Part shown: one piece after another, positions 8,718 to 18,190 of the stretch
Layout of the letters: every line of letters begins with the position of its first letter
Numbering within the stretch: the stretch's first letter is position 1
NCBI GenBank assembly: GCA_026996895.1
Contig: JALWJX010000115.1
Location: 1-36,998 of the forward strand
DNA: 36,998 nt
Origin: Candidatus Kapaibacterium sp.
GTDB taxonomy: Bacteria; Bacteroidota; Ignavibacteria; Kapaibacteriales; WFXC01
Direction of reading: 5' to 3'
Made by a program: the position numbers and the translations under genes
The notes under the pieces: model-generated
Told to the model about the DNA's origin: nothing
Database searches by the model: none
The model's input: the letters and a program-made list of their open reading frames with translations, nothing else

Positions 8718-11198
8718 ATGGCATTAACACGAGAGCGGATTATTCCGATTGCAATGGAAGACGAAATGCGGGATTCGTACCTGGACTACTCAATGTCGGT
8801 CATTGTTTCCCGGGCATTACCAGACGTCCGGGATGGGCTTAAGCCGGTGCAGCGGCGAATCCTGTATGGAATGCGAGAGTTAGGATTGTTCCCCGGAAAG
8901 CCGTATAAAAAATCAGCCCGGATTGTAGGAGAAGTGCTGGGAAAATACCACCCCCACGGCGACTCGGCGGTATACGATGCGATGGTCCGGATGGCACAGG
9001 AATGGTCGATGCGCTATCCGCTCATCGAAGGGCAGGGAAACTTCGGCTCTATCGATGGTGATTCTCCGGCGGCAATGCGATACACGGAAGCTCGGCTCGC
9101 ACCTATTGGTGCAGAAACAATGCGCGATCTGGAAAAAAACACCGTCGATTTCAAACTCAACTTCGACGACTCACTGCAAGAACCCACAGTCCTGCCAACG
9201 GTCGTACCACTGTTGTTAGCAAATGGTGCCAGTGGCATTGCCGTTGGGATGGCAACAAACATTCCGCCGCACAACCTCACGGAAGTCATCGATGCCCTGC
9301 TTGCAATGATCCGAAATCCTGAGATCACAACTGAAGAGCTGATGCAACATCTCATTGCACCGGACTTTCCCACCGGCGCCATCATCTACGGCTATGAGGG
9401 AGTGCGGGAAATGTATGAAACGGGAAAAGGGAAAATTATTCTCCGCGCCCGTGCCTCGATCGAAACGGGCAAAGGAGGGCGGCAGAGCATTGTCATCACG
9501 GAAATTCCCTATATGGTCAACAAAGCACATTTAATTGAAAAAATTGCCGACCTGGTACGCTCTAAAAAGCTGGATGACATCACCGACATTCGGGATGAAT
9601 CGGATCGGATGGGACTCCGCATCGTCTTAGAATTGAAGCGCGACGCTACACCGCTGGTTGTGCTGAACAATCTGTACAAGCACACGCAATTGCAGGTTAC
9701 TTTCGGGGCAATTTTGTTAGCACTGGTCAACGGCCGCCCCAAACTGCTCACGCTGCGGGATATGCTCAAGCTCTTTCTGGAATTCCGCAACGAAGTCCTC
9801 ATCCGTCGCATCCAATACGATTTAGAAGCAGCGCAACGGCGTGCCCATATTCTGGAAGGATTCATTATTGCACTGGACAACATCGATGAGGTCATCCAGC
9901 TCATCAAAAAATCCCCTGATACCCCAACGGCAAGCAAGCGATTGCAAAAACGGTTCGATTTGAGTGAAGTGCAGGCTAAAGCGATCCTAGATATGCGACT
10001 CCAGCGGCTAACGGGGCTGGAACGATCGAAGGTGCAGAAAGAGTACAAAGAACTGCTCCGAACCATCGAGCGGCTACGCAGCATCCTCAACAGTAAGGAC
10101 CTGCAAATGCAGGAAATTGCTCGTGAGCTGGAAGAAATTCGCGACAAGTATGGCGACGAACGGCGCACCGCCATTATCTATGAAGCCAGAGAGTTCACCA
10201 TCGAGGATATGATTGCCAACGAAGATGTCATTGTCACCATCACGCACAACGGCTATATCAAGCGAACGCCCGTTGTCAACTACCGACGCCAGGGTCGCGG
10301 TGGGCGCGGAAGCACCGGGGCACAACTGAAAGATGGCGACTATGTGGAACACTTATTCCGCGCAGCAACCCACCATTATCTGCTCTTCTTTACCAGCAAA
10401 GGGCGGTGCTATCGCGTGCGCGTTTTCGACATTCCTGAAGGAAGCCGCAATGCTCGTGGTCGATCCGTTGCCAACCTGTTAGCGCTGAGTGCGGACGAAA
10501 AGATCACGGCGTATCTGCCGGTTCAGGAATTCTCCGATAATCGCTACATCCTGATGGCGACGGAACAGGGATATGTCAAGAAGACCGCCCTTTCTGAATT
10601 TGCCAGAGTACGTTCCAACGGCATCATTGCCATCACTCTGCGCGAGGGTGACCGTCTGATCGCTGCTCGCATTACCGATGGTACGCAATACGTCCTGCTG
10701 GGCTCCTCTGCCGGCTATCTCTGCCGGTTCCGCGAAACGGAAATCCGCCCAATGGGCAGAAATACAATGGGTGTTGTGGGAATGAAACTGGGCAAAGAAG
10801 ATCGGGTGATTTCGCTGATAACGCTCAAATATCCTGAAACGCACATTTTGACTGTTGCCGAGAAAGGATACGGGAAACGAACGCCGGCGGCAGAGTACCG
10901 TCTGACCCACCGTGGTGCCAAAGGGGTCATTGCAATGAACGTCACGGAAAAAACGGGCAAGGTCGTGGCAATGCTGGACGTTGCAGACACAGATGATATC
11001 GCCATTGTCACGGTTAGAGGCATTCTTATCCGGCAGCCCGTGAAAAGCATTCGTGTCACTGGACGGAACGCACAGGGTGTCCGGCTCATTCGCCTGGAGC
11101 CGGGCGATATGATCGCTGATGTTGCAAAAATCCCGCACGAGAAAACGGCAGAACAAGCAGCGGCACCGTCGAGCAACGGCGAGCTCGTGGAAGCATAA
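8718..11198 (+). CDS. gyrA: DNA gyrase subunit A
   Basis: This 826-residue protein is the breakage-reunion subunit that introduces negative supercoils with GyrB and ATP. The catalytic tyrosine is Y122 (MRYTEARL), the same number as in E. coli. The quinolone-determining region reads [10 protein letters not shown] with S83 and D87, the usual drug-susceptible residues. A coiled-coil segment (about 365-490) precedes the C-terminal beta-pinwheel. The GyrA box at 525-531 is QGRGGRG rather than QRRGGKG, supporting GyrA over ParC although the second position differs. AAGGAG lies upstream of the ATG, about 11 bases away. The next gene starts 16 bases after the stop. Confidence 0.96.
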   Translation: MALTRERIIPIAMEDEMRDSYLDYSMSVIVSRALPDVRDGLKPVQRRILYGMRELGLFPGKPYKKSARIVGEVLGKYHPHGDSAVYDAMVRMAQEWSMRYPLIEGQGNFGSIDGDSPAAMRYTEARLAPIGAETMRDLEKNTVDFKLNFDDSLQEPTVLPTVVPLLLANGASGIAVGMATNIPPHNLTEVIDALLAMIRNPEITTEELMQHLIAPDFPTGAIIYGYEGVREMYETGKGKIILRARASIETGKGGRQSIVITEIPYMVNKAHLIEKIADLVRSKKLDDITDIRDESDRMGLRIVLELKRDATPLVVLNNLYKHTQLQVTFGAILLALVNGRPKLLTLRDMLKLFLEFRNEVLIRRIQYDLEAAQRRAHILEGFIIALDNIDEVIQLIKKSPDTPTASKRLQKRFDLSEVQAKAILDMRLQRLTGLERSKVQKEYKELLRTIERLRSILNSKDLQMQEIARELEEIRDKYGDERRTAIIYEAREFTIEDMIANEDVIVTITHNGYIKRTPVVNYRRQGRGGRGSTGAQLKDGDYVEHLFRAATHHYLLFFTSKGRCYRVRVFDIPEGSRNARGRSVANLLALSADEKITAYLPVQEFSDNRYILMATEQGYVKKTALSEFARVRSNGIIAITLREGDRLIAARITDGTQYVLLGSSAGYLCRFRETEIRPMGRNTMGVVGMKLGKEDRVISLITLKYPETHILTVAEKGYGKRTPAAEYRLTHRGAKGVIAMNVTEKTGKVVAMLDVADTDDIAIVTVRGILIRQPVKSIRVTGRNAQGVRLIRLEPGDMIADVAKIPHEKTAEQAAAPSSNGELVEA

Positions 11199-11214
11199 CG
11201 ACCGTTACCCGTGA

Positions 11215-13233
11215 ATGCGTCATTGGCAGCCATCCTTCCCTTTCTTTCTGCTGATCGCTGCCGTATGCTATTTAACACCACTGTACAGCTATGGATGGGC
11301 GCAACATAGCGGAGAGGGTGTGCCTCATTCTCCATCCATTGCTTCTACCTGCTCACAACCACCAACAGCACTCTGCCATCCCATCCGCTTTGCCATAATG
11401 CCTCCCCTTTCATCTCTTACCAGTACGACCCCATCCACTGAAGTTGCTACCACAACCCGGAATCTGGATCTTTCCCTTGTCCGTTCAGCTCACAGTGGGT
11501 GGAACGGCGCTTTGCCAGATGTGCAGATTGCCGCAGCACAATTCTTAGAAATGCAAAATCTCTTCTCACTTCCTGCGCTCATTGGCAATTTCTTTCCTTT
11601 TCTCCCGCTGCTGGTTTCCGACGAAGGGAATCCGGGTTTCCTCTGGTTCCCTGGATTTTTCATCTCTCCGGGCGGCGGTATCCTGCTCAATGGACGTCCT
11701 GCTATCGACCCATACACTTTGAGTTACAACTTGAGCTGGATCTCTCCGGAATCTATCGAGCAGGTTGAGATTTTTCTCGGATCGAAAGCCGTCGTTTTGA
11801 GCCCTTTCGCGCAGGGCATCGCCCTGAATCTTCGAAGCACAACGTTGAACACTCGCTATCCCTACACTCGCATCTGGTTCGCTCAAAGTGCCAACTTTTT
11901 TACTGCCTCCGACGCCACGTTCAGTATCAATCTTCTGCCGACACTCAATGTTTTTGCAGGGTATCGCCGGATCAGCCGGGAGAATCAGGCCCCCAATAGC
12001 TTTGTCGATCTGTGGAATGTTCGATGGGGACTGGCGTGGCAACCCAGTTCTACTCATACCCTGACCATCACCGACTTTTTCACCAATGATTTTGAAGGGA
12101 GCAATGGAGGGTTGCGATCGCCAGATTTCGATCAACTGCCCACCCTCCAGATTGCAGAAGTTCTGCTCCCAGCAACGCAGCAGCGCATCTACCGACACGA
12201 TCTCACGCTCAACTGGCAATGGCTCCTTGCACCGCGTTTTTCGCTTCGAACAACTGCTGGCTATAGCCCCGCAGAGTGGAACTTAAAACATTTCCCACGG
12301 CAGGACTCCGTAGCACGCCGGCAGGACCGTTCGCAACTGTTTTCGCTGCAAAGCACACTGCTATGGCAACGGGATCGCTGGAGCGGTGCTATTACGGGAT
12401 CAGTGCGGCAGCAAGCAGTAGCGACCGGTCAGCAATGGACGGCTTCTGCAGGATTATGGTCGACCGTTCACTTTGCTGGTGGCTCGCTCAGTGCCGGTGC
12501 ACGGCTATTTGCACAATCGTCTGCTGTTTACTGGAATGGCGGCATTCGACTTATGCTACCATTATCGAAGCAATGGACGGTATGGGTGGATGGCAGCAGT
12601 GCGTATGATCCACACCTGCCGGATTCTGTTGCTACCCGCCGTTTCCTTGGCATTGCCTGTATCCAATACCGTCATCCCGCTGTGCAGTGGGACCAATTTG
12701 TGCTCTACCATCAGCCGAGTGCTATACCACAAGGACAGCTCCTGATGGACTCTACCGGCACCGTAACAGGCATTCGATCCACGTACCAATCTGTTCCCGA
12801 TGCTATAGGTATTGCCGGATCCATCCGGGGGCGCTTAGCAGCGTGGCAATGGTATTTGCAGTATGGCTATTCCCATCCACTCCGCACATCCAGCGATGGG
12901 GCTGTTTCCCTTGCTTTTGCTCAACTGCACCTTTCCTACCACTTTGAAGCCTTCAAACACGCTGTCCACATTGCTGCGTTCCTCCAGTGGCGCAGCCGTC
13001 CTTTCCCGTACCGGTGGCTGCCAGTTCAATGGCAGTGGGTCCCTGAAACTGGCCCGTCCTCTCCCCTATGGAATGGACTCTCGCTGACAGCTACCGTCCG
13101 ATTCTCCACCGCGGTTGTAACCATCGGGATCAATAACCTGTTGAACCAAGCGTTCTACACGGTACCGATCTACCCGGATCGAGGTCGTTCGCTGGACATC
13201 ATTGTTCGTTGGGCAATGCAAGATAATGGATGA
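11215..13233 (+). CDS. TonB-dependent-receptor-like outer-membrane beta-barrel protein
   Basis: This is a 672-residue secreted protein with a signal peptide (about 1-29, hydrophobic FFLLIAAVCYLTPLYSYGWAQ). A plug-like region (about 130-210) has ILLNGRP, SPESIEQVEIFLGSKAV and GIALNLRSTT, as in TonB-dependent receptor plugs. The remainder is rich in alternating aromatic/hydrophobic strands. It closes with INNLLNQAFYTVPIYPDRGR and a strand ending near IIVRWAM, the usual last barrel strands of the superfamily. No TonB box or carboxypeptidase-like N-terminal domain is evident. It starts 16 bases after gyrA with no obvious Shine-Dalgarno, and its TGA overlaps the ATG of the next gene (ATGA). That coupling suggests a role tied to glycan assembly or export, but no substrate can be read from sequence. 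Confidence 0.75.
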   Translation: MRHWQPSFPFFLLIAAVCYLTPLYSYGWAQHSGEGVPHSPSIASTCSQPPTALCHPIRFAIMPPLSSLTSTTPSTEVATTTRNLDLSLVRSAHSGWNGALPDVQIAAAQFLEMQNLFSLPALIGNFFPFLPLLVSDEGNPGFLWFPGFFISPGGGILLNGRPAIDPYTLSYNLSWISPESIEQVEIFLGSKAVVLSPFAQGIALNLRSTTLNTRYPYTRIWFAQSANFFTASDATFSINLLPTLNVFAGYRRISRENQAPNSFVDLWNVRWGLAWQPSSTHTLTITDFFTNDFEGSNGGLRSPDFDQLPTLQIAEVLLPATQQRIYRHDLTLNWQWLLAPRFSLRTTAGYSPAEWNLKHFPRQDSVARRQDRSQLFSLQSTLLWQRDRWSGAITGSVRQQAVATGQQWTASAGLWSTVHFAGGSLSAGARLFAQSSAVYWNGGIRLMLPLSKQWTVWVDGSSAYDPHLPDSVATRRFLGIACIQYRHPAVQWDQFVLYHQPSAIPQGQLLMDSTGTVTGIRSTYQSVPDAIGIAGSIRGRLAAWQWYLQYGYSHPLRTSSDGAVSLAFAQLHLSYHFEAFKHAVHIAAFLQWRSRPFPYRWLPVQWQWVPETGPSSPLWNGLSLTATVRFSTAVVTIGINNLLNQAFYTVPIYPDRGRSLDIIVRWAMQDNG

Positions 13234-14729
13234 CTGTGGCGGTATCAACATCCGCTGTCACACCAAAAGCGACGCTTCAGAAACAAACTGCATCCGCACG
13301 CAAGCAGTCCCGGTTGTTCTCTCCTCCGTTTCTCCAGTTTGCCGCTGACTTCCTCACCTTTTTGCTCAGCTACGTTCTATACTTCCTAATCCGCATCGAA
13401 TCCGGATGGTTTGCAAACCGGTTACAGCCAGGCTGGGATGAGGCGATCCTGGCGGGATTGACCCTCAGCGTTTTCTGGCATCTTTTCTTCTGGATCGCTG
13501 GTCTCTATCGCAATTGGTATGTCCGTTCCCCTTTTGAAGAAATCGCCAGCATTTTTAAAACCACTTTCGTTGGTTGTATGCTCCTTTTCATTACGATCTT
13601 TCTGGACGACCTGAATCGATCGTCTGCTACATCAGCTGCTCTTAATTCTCGCTTCGTGCTGCTGATCTACTGGGCAATGCTGGTGATCTTTGTTTCTCTT
13701 GGTCGTATTGGATCGCGGATTCTCCAGCGAAAACTCCGAACCCGCGGTATTGTTGTCTATCCGACGGTGTTGATCGGAACGCCAGCAGAAGTTGCCAGTT
13801 TCTCTCACTCCTTAGCCAGAGCACCGGCGCTGGGCTATCGACCTATCGGTGCCATTGTGACTGAGTATCCAGCACAGCCTGAGCAATTTCCCCTGCCGAT
13901 CTTGGGAACGGTTAGCGAAATCCGGACGTTGCTCCAGCAGGAGCGTCCCAGCGTTGCGATTATTACGATGGAACACGGCCATTCGGAATCTCTGCTGGAA
14001 CTGGTGCACACTGCCCAGGAATTTGGCATTGCGGTCAAAATTGTACCCAATCTGTACGAGGTATTTTCGGGGCAGGTGCGCACGATGCAGATCTACGGCA
14101 CTCCGCTCATTGAGATTTCTTCGCACCTGATGAAACCGTGGGAAATGGCAGCAAAACGGCTGCTGGATATTACGGTTAGCGCCGCTATTTTGGTCGGGGG
14201 ACTGCCGCTGTGGCTGCTGATTGCCCTGCTGATTAAGCTGGATTCACCCGGCCCCATTTTTTACGTCCAGGAGCGGGTCGGTAAAGGGGGGAAGATCTTC
14301 CGGATGTACAAATTCCGCTCAATGGTGGTCAATGCGGAATCTCAGGGTCCTCAATGGGCGCAGGCGAATGATCCTCGAGTCACGCGCATCGGTCGCTGGC
14401 TCCGCAAAACGCACCTGGATGAAATTCCCCAGTTCTGGAACATTCTGAAAGGCGATATGAGCCTGGTGGGTCCCCGACCGGAACGTCCCCATTTTGTGGA
14501 GAAATACAGCAAACTCATTCCGTATTACAAACGCCGGCTGGTCGTTCGTCAGGGATTAACTGGATGGAATCAAATCAAGCGAACGGACTACGAACAGGAA
14601 ACCCTGGAGATCATCCGGGAACGGCTGCGTCACGACTTCTTCTACATCGAAAATATGTCGTTCAAACTGGATTTAGAAATTCTCATTCGGACGGTGTTCA
14701 TTATGCTACGGGGGAAAGGAACTGCATGA
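13230..14729 (+). CDS. polyprenyl-phosphate sugar-1-phosphate transferase (WbaP/WcaJ type)
   Basis: This 499-residue membrane enzyme attaches the first sugar-1-phosphate to undecaprenyl phosphate to start exopolysaccharide or O-antigen repeat synthesis. Four hydrophobic segments in about 30-165 precede a Rossmann-like CoA_binding_3 domain (about 165-300). A re-entrant hydrophobic stretch (about 315-340) leads to the bacterial sugar transferase domain, with [18 protein letters not shown], the catalytic Asp-Glu pair D397/E398 in THLDEIPQ, and [15 protein letters not shown]. It overlaps its neighbours on both sides by ATGA (13230 and 14726), so all three genes are probably translated together. 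The donor sugar cannot be determined. Confidence 0.92.
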   Translation: MTVAVSTSAVTPKATLQKQTASARKQSRLFSPPFLQFAADFLTFLLSYVLYFLIRIESGWFANRLQPGWDEAILAGLTLSVFWHLFFWIAGLYRNWYVRSPFEEIASIFKTTFVGCMLLFITIFLDDLNRSSATSAALNSRFVLLIYWAMLVIFVSLGRIGSRILQRKLRTRGIVVYPTVLIGTPAEVASFSHSLARAPALGYRPIGAIVTEYPAQPEQFPLPILGTVSEIRTLLQQERPSVAIITMEHGHSESLLELVHTAQEFGIAVKIVPNLYEVFSGQVRTMQIYGTPLIEISSHLMKPWEMAAKRLLDITVSAAILVGGLPLWLLIALLIKLDSPGPIFYVQERVGKGGKIFRMYKFRSMVVNAESQGPQWAQANDPRVTRIGRWLRKTHLDEIPQFWNILKGDMSLVGPRPERPHFVEKYSKLIPYYKRRLVVRQGLTGWNQIKRTDYEQETLEIIRERLRHDFFYIENMSFKLDLEILIRTVFIMLRGKGTA

Positions 14730-15496
14730 AACGGGAAGGATTGATTGTCATTCCAACCTACAACGAACGGGAGAACATTCAGCAGTTGATCCCGCAATTG
14801 CTGGACATTCATCCGGGACTGGACATTCTGGTAGTTGACGACAATTCACCAGACCAAACGGCTGACGTTGTACGACAATTCCAGCGCCAAACCCAACGGG
14901 TGAAGCTGCTGGAGCGCCCGGCAAAAATGGGGCTGGGAACTGCATATACAGAAGGGTTTCGATTTGCCTTAGCCCACGACTATCCACTGGTGTTCGAAAT
15001 GGACGCCGATTTTTCCCACAATCCGGAAGACATTCCACGGTTCCTGGAAGCCATCGAGGATGCGGATCTGGTGATTGGTTCTCGGTATAAAACCGGCGTT
15101 AACGTCGTCAATTGGCCCATCTCCCGACTGCTGCTCAGTTACTTTGCCAATATGTACACCCGCATTATCACCCGGATGCCGGTTTATGATGCGACCAGTG
15201 GATTCAAATGCTTCCGCACCGAGATTCTCCGGCTCATCGATCTGGATAGCATCCATTCTAATGGCTACGCTTTCCAGATCGAGATGAACTACAAGGTATG
15301 GAAAGCGGGAGGCAGGATCAAAGAAATTCCCATTATCTTCATCGACCGCCGAAGCGGCGAATCGAAAATGAGTAAAGACATCGTGTGGGAAGCAGCGTGG
15401 ATTGTGTGGAAGCTTCGCCTGTTCTACCGCCCCCCAAAAACGCGACAGCCAGCGAAAGCAGTCCAGCCAGCCGTAGCGCCAGAACCGCCGCAGTAA
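14726..15496 (+). CDS. family 2 glycosyltransferase, DPM1-like polyprenol-phosphate mannosyltransferase
   Basis: This 256-residue enzyme has a GT-A fold and likely transfers a sugar (mannose or glucose) from a nucleotide donor to polyprenyl phosphate. Motifs seen are VIPTYNERENI at the N terminus, VVDDNSPDQT, and the metal-binding EMDADFSHNPEDIP (DXD-like) followed by DLVIGSRY. Near the C terminus are IPIIFIDRRSGESKMS, typical of DPM1 and PpmA proteins. There is no C-terminal membrane domain, as in the short DPM1 class. The open frame begins at 14564, but the ATG at 14726 overlaps the preceding TGA, has AAAGGA six bases upstream and starts the conserved domain. It is the last gene of the cluster. 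Confidence 0.9.
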   Translation: MKREGLIVIPTYNERENIQQLIPQLLDIHPGLDILVVDDNSPDQTADVVRQFQRQTQRVKLLERPAKMGLGTAYTEGFRFALAHDYPLVFEMDADFSHNPEDIPRFLEAIEDADLVIGSRYKTGVNVVNWPISRLLLSYFANMYTRIITRMPVYDATSGFKCFRTEILRLIDLDSIHSNGYAFQIEMNYKVWKAGGRIKEIPIIFIDRRSGESKMSKDIVWEAAWIVWKLRLFYRPPKTRQPAKAVQPAVAPEPPQ

Positions 15497-15622
15497 TCCT
15501 GTTTTTTCGATAACCGGTAATGCCATCAGGGATGTCGACAGCGTTGATACATCGGCACCAGGGGCGAAGAGCGCTTGTACCTGTGTGCATACTGAAAACA
15601 CATATTCTTAGGGGTGCACTAA

Positions 15623-15646
15623 CTGGGAGCGCACACTTCAGTGTGC
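15623..15646. repeat. hairpin repeat unit, CTCCCAGT family
   Basis: CTGGGAGC is followed by the stem GCACAC, loop TTCA and stem GTGTGC. In reverse complement it has the same plan as the units at 15804 and 36451: stem, short loop, stem, then GCTCCCAG. It faces the unit at 15804-15827 and with it forms a long inverted pair. Confidence 0.75.
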
Positions 15647-15709
15647 AAAGATGTCGGCCGACGCTGGCACTTTCGGTGGCGGCATCCATCCCCTCCCCAT
15701 TTCCCACCG

Positions 15710-15763
15710 GTAGGGGCGACCGGCCGGTCGCCCGTAGGGGGCGAAGCACTGCTCCGCCCCTAC
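15710..15763. repeat. GTAG...CTAC double-hairpin element, copy 1
   Basis: A 54-base element bounded by GTAGGGGCGA and CGCCCCTAC. It holds two consecutive hairpins: GGGCGACC/GGTCGCCC, then GGGGGCGAAGCA/TGCTCCGCCCC. Its reverse complement aligns along its full length with 36584-36636. It lies inside the span bounded by the two facing CTCCCAGT-type units. Confidence 0.8.
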
Positions 15764-15803
15764 AGATTGCGCTGGAAACGAACGCCCTTAGGCGTGCAAA
15801 GAT

Positions 15804-15827
15804 GCCGGCTAAAGCCGGCGCTCCCAG
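15804..15827. repeat. hairpin repeat unit, CTCCCAGT family
   Basis: A perfect stem GCCGGC, loop TAAA, stem GCCGGC, followed directly by GCTCCCAG. The same 16-base hairpin appears in reverse orientation at 36318-36333. Confidence 0.85.
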
Positions 15828-15832
15828 TTGTT

Positions 15833-15856
15833 GCCGACTGAAGTCGACGCTCCCGG
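15833..15856. repeat. hairpin repeat unit, CTCCCAGT family
   Basis: Stem GCCGAC, loop TGAA, stem GTCGAC (one mismatched pair), then GCTCCCGGT. It follows the previous unit after five bases. A decayed third unit (GTCGCC, GAAA, GTCGAC, GCCCACCGG) lies at about 15875-15899. Confidence 0.75.
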
Positions 15857-16045
15857 TAAAGCCTGCCAATGATTGTCGCCGAAAGTCGACGCCCACCGGA
15901 TTGGAAGCGTATGCTGCCACGCACAGACTGTCCTTAATTTCTGTTTATAGCTCACCCTGGCCTTCAGCAAGGTACTGGCTCCATAGCAGAAAATTCGTAA
16001 TTTCGTAGCACTGCTTAGGGTATATTCACAAGGGAAAGGGACAGG

Positions 16046-17374
16046 ATGCGACGTAGCGTATGCCTCTTTGCACTGGGATGGTTTCTTACGCTTTCCTGGA
16101 TGGCTGCCCAGGAAACGCTGTTGCAATCAGGTCCAATGGTAGGCTATGCAGACTATCGAGAAGTCGCGCTCTGGGTTCAAACAACGCAGGAAGCGACGGT
16201 ATACTTTGAGTATTGGGAAGTCGGGAAACCGGAGCAACGCTATCGGACAACCACTGTCCGAACCAAAGCGGCAGACGGCTTTACAGCCCGAGTCATTGCT
16301 GACCAACTGGAACCAGGACGTAAATACGAATATGCCCTCTTTATCAACGGGCAGGAGGTCCCACGTCCGTATCCGCTCCGTTTCCAGACCCTACCGCTGT
16401 GGCAATGGCGAACGGATCCTCCGAACTTTCGCATTGCTGTTGGAAGCTGCCTTTACATCAACGAGCCAGCATACGATCGCCCCGGTCGTCCTTACGGAGG
16501 TGATTACGAAATCCTAAAAGCAATCCACGAAAAGCAGCCAGACGCGATGTTATGGCTGGGGGACAATGTCTATCTGCGGGAAGTGGACTGGAACACTCGC
16601 TCAGGGATGATCAAGCGGTATACGCACACCCGTTCTACTCCCGAAATGCAGCCGTTGCTGGGTTCAGTTCATCACTACGCTATCTGGGATGATCACGACT
16701 ATGGTCCGAACAACAGCGATCGTAGTTTCTGGAATCGGAAAGCGGCGCTGGAAGTATTCAAACTTTTCTGGTGCAATCCCATTTACGGAGCTGATGGAAC
16801 AGACGATATTTCCGGACGCTTTGAATGGGGTGATGTCGAATTTTTCCTGTTGGACAATCGGATGCATCGTTCTCCCAACAATCGGCTTACAGGGAAGCGG
16901 GAAATTCTGGGTGAACAACAACTGGAATGGCTGATCGATGCCCTTACATACAGCAAGGCAACCTTTAAAATCATTGTGATTGGCGGACAGGTGCTCAATC
17001 CGGTAGCCCGGTGGGAAAACTATGCCACCTATGCTGCAGAGCGAGAAAAATTGCTGCGCCGAATCGAGCAAGAAGGAATTACCGGGGTTATCTTTCTTAC
17101 CGGTGACCGTCATCATACAGAGATCACGAAATTAGAACGTCCCGGCACCTATCCACTGTACGACATCACCGTTTCTCCTCTCACTTCACGCGCCTATAAT
17201 GCTGAAAAAGAGCCGAACTATTTACGAGTACCCGGTACAATGGTAGGCGAGCGGAACTTTGCGATCCTGGAGTTTTCCGGACCACGGAACGACCGAAAAC
17301 TCACCTGTCGGGTGTTCGACAAAGATGGCAAAGAGCTGTGGTCGTATGAGATCAAAGCATCGGAGCTCAAATAA
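16046..17374 (+). CDS. secreted PhoD-like metallophosphatase (alkaline phosphatase D family)
   Basis: This 442-residue exported phosphoesterase has a signal peptide of about 21 residues (hydrophobic LFALGWFLTLSWMAAQ). An N-terminal fibronectin-like domain (about 25-118, the PhoD_N region) precedes the calcineurin-like metallophosphatase core. Metal-ligand motifs visible are VGSC (start of core), WLGDN with D173, WDDHDYG with D215-D218, and GDRHHTEI with D354, H356 and H357. The family removes phosphate from phosphodiesters or monoesters outside the cytoplasm. A purine-rich AAGGGAAAGGGACAGG precedes the ATG. The next gene follows 9 bases after the stop. The substrate is not determined. Confidence 0.9.
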   Translation: MRRSVCLFALGWFLTLSWMAAQETLLQSGPMVGYADYREVALWVQTTQEATVYFEYWEVGKPEQRYRTTTVRTKAADGFTARVIADQLEPGRKYEYALFINGQEVPRPYPLRFQTLPLWQWRTDPPNFRIAVGSCLYINEPAYDRPGRPYGGDYEILKAIHEKQPDAMLWLGDNVYLREVDWNTRSGMIKRYTHTRSTPEMQPLLGSVHHYAIWDDHDYGPNNSDRSFWNRKAALEVFKLFWCNPIYGADGTDDISGRFEWGDVEFFLLDNRMHRSPNNRLTGKREILGEQQLEWLIDALTYSKATFKIIVIGGQVLNPVARWENYATYAAEREKLLRRIEQEGITGVIFLTGDRHHTEITKLERPGTYPLYDITVSPLTSRAYNAEKEPNYLRVPGTMVGERNFAILEFSGPRNDRKLTCRVFDKDGKELWSYEIKASELK

Positions 17375-17383
17375 ACGCTGGAA

Positions 17384-18175
17384 ATGGCGCACCGTTCAGA
17401 GCAACAGATCCAGGTGATCCGTGGCGTCGAATGCCGCATTCGCCGCATTCCCGCCGCTCGTCGGCTGACGCTGACAATCCACTATGACGGCACCGTGCTG
17501 GTGACTGTTCCCAAAAGGGTAACCAAAAACAAAGTGCTGTCGTTTGTCTGGAGCAATTTTTCCTTCATCGAAGACCAATTAACCCTGCTGGAAGAATATC
17601 GCCGACCGCTGTATGAATCGCCACCAAAAGTGCTGTATCAGGGACGGTGGTACCGGGTCCGATTGGTCAAAGGCAATGAGTGGAAATTGCGATTCTTTGC
17701 AACCCACTTTGTCTTCTGGCATCCGCGAATCGCCGATCTTGCAGTGCATTTGCAACAACACTGGATCGATTGGAGTCGGCGCAAAGCAAAGCGCATTCTG
17801 CCAGAATTGATTCGCAGCCTTGCGCAGGAGGTCGGTGTTCAGGTTGATCGCATCAGCATTCGCAACCAACGCTCGCGATGGGGCAGTTGTACGGCTGCTC
17901 GCCGCTCCATTTCCCTGAACTGGCGGGCAATTCTCTTTCCCACCAACGTTCTGGAATACCTGATTTACCACGAGCTGGCACATTTACGCTATCCCCACCA
18001 CGGCAAACCTTACTGGCAATTGGTCGAATCGTGGATGCCCAATTATCAGGAATGCGAGCGCTGGATTTCAGCCAACGGTCCAGCGATTATGGCACTAACA
18101 ACGGTCTCCAAACGCCGGCACCCCATCCAATTTGAACTTTTCGCGCAGCAATCAATGAACAGAGATCGTTCATAA
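17384..18175 (+). CDS. YgjP/DUF45-type zinc metallopeptidase
   Basis: This 263-residue protein has the zinc motif H196-E197-L-A-H200 and a third probable ligand H206 (HELAHLRYPHHGKPYW). It also has the upstream RWGSC signature (RNQRSRWGSCTAARRSISLNW) that defines the YgjP-like M48 relatives. The N-terminal half is a beta-rich domain as in YgjP. No signal peptide or membrane segment is seen, so it is probably cytoplasmic. The physiological substrate is unknown for the family. It lies between the phosphatase and kynA on the same strand. Confidence 0.88.
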   Translation: MAHRSEQQIQVIRGVECRIRRIPAARRLTLTIHYDGTVLVTVPKRVTKNKVLSFVWSNFSFIEDQLTLLEEYRRPLYESPPKVLYQGRWYRVRLVKGNEWKLRFFATHFVFWHPRIADLAVHLQQHWIDWSRRKAKRILPELIRSLAQEVGVQVDRISIRNQRSRWGSCTAARRSISLNWRAILFPTNVLEYLIYHELAHLRYPHHGKPYWQLVESWMPNYQECERWISANGPAIMALTTVSKRRHPIQFELFAQQSMNRDRS

Positions 18176-18190
18176 AAAAGGAGTTCTCCA

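Larger units (their letters stand above)
15497..16045. other. repeat-rich intergenic region
   Basis: About 550 bases without a supported gene. The centre (15623-15856) is a cluster of hairpin repeats described separately. ORFs running through it on both strands are made of repeat sequence and are not credible. The last 100 bases before 16046 are AT-richer and probably carry the promoter of the PhoD-like gene. Confidence 0.7.

Noticed and set aside
9509-10174. 221-codon ORF antisense to gyrA
   Set aside because: Composition is Ser/Arg-rich shadow of the gyrA coding strand; no ribosome site or family features.
14969-15601. 210-codon minus-strand ORF over the glycosyltransferase and repeats
   Set aside because: Complement of a clearly conserved gene; no motifs of its own.
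15520-16008. 162-codon plus-strand ORF (and a 193-codon minus ORF) through the 15.6-15.9 kb repeats
   Set aside because: Encoded by palindromic repeat sequence that stays open by composition; no protein-like conservation.
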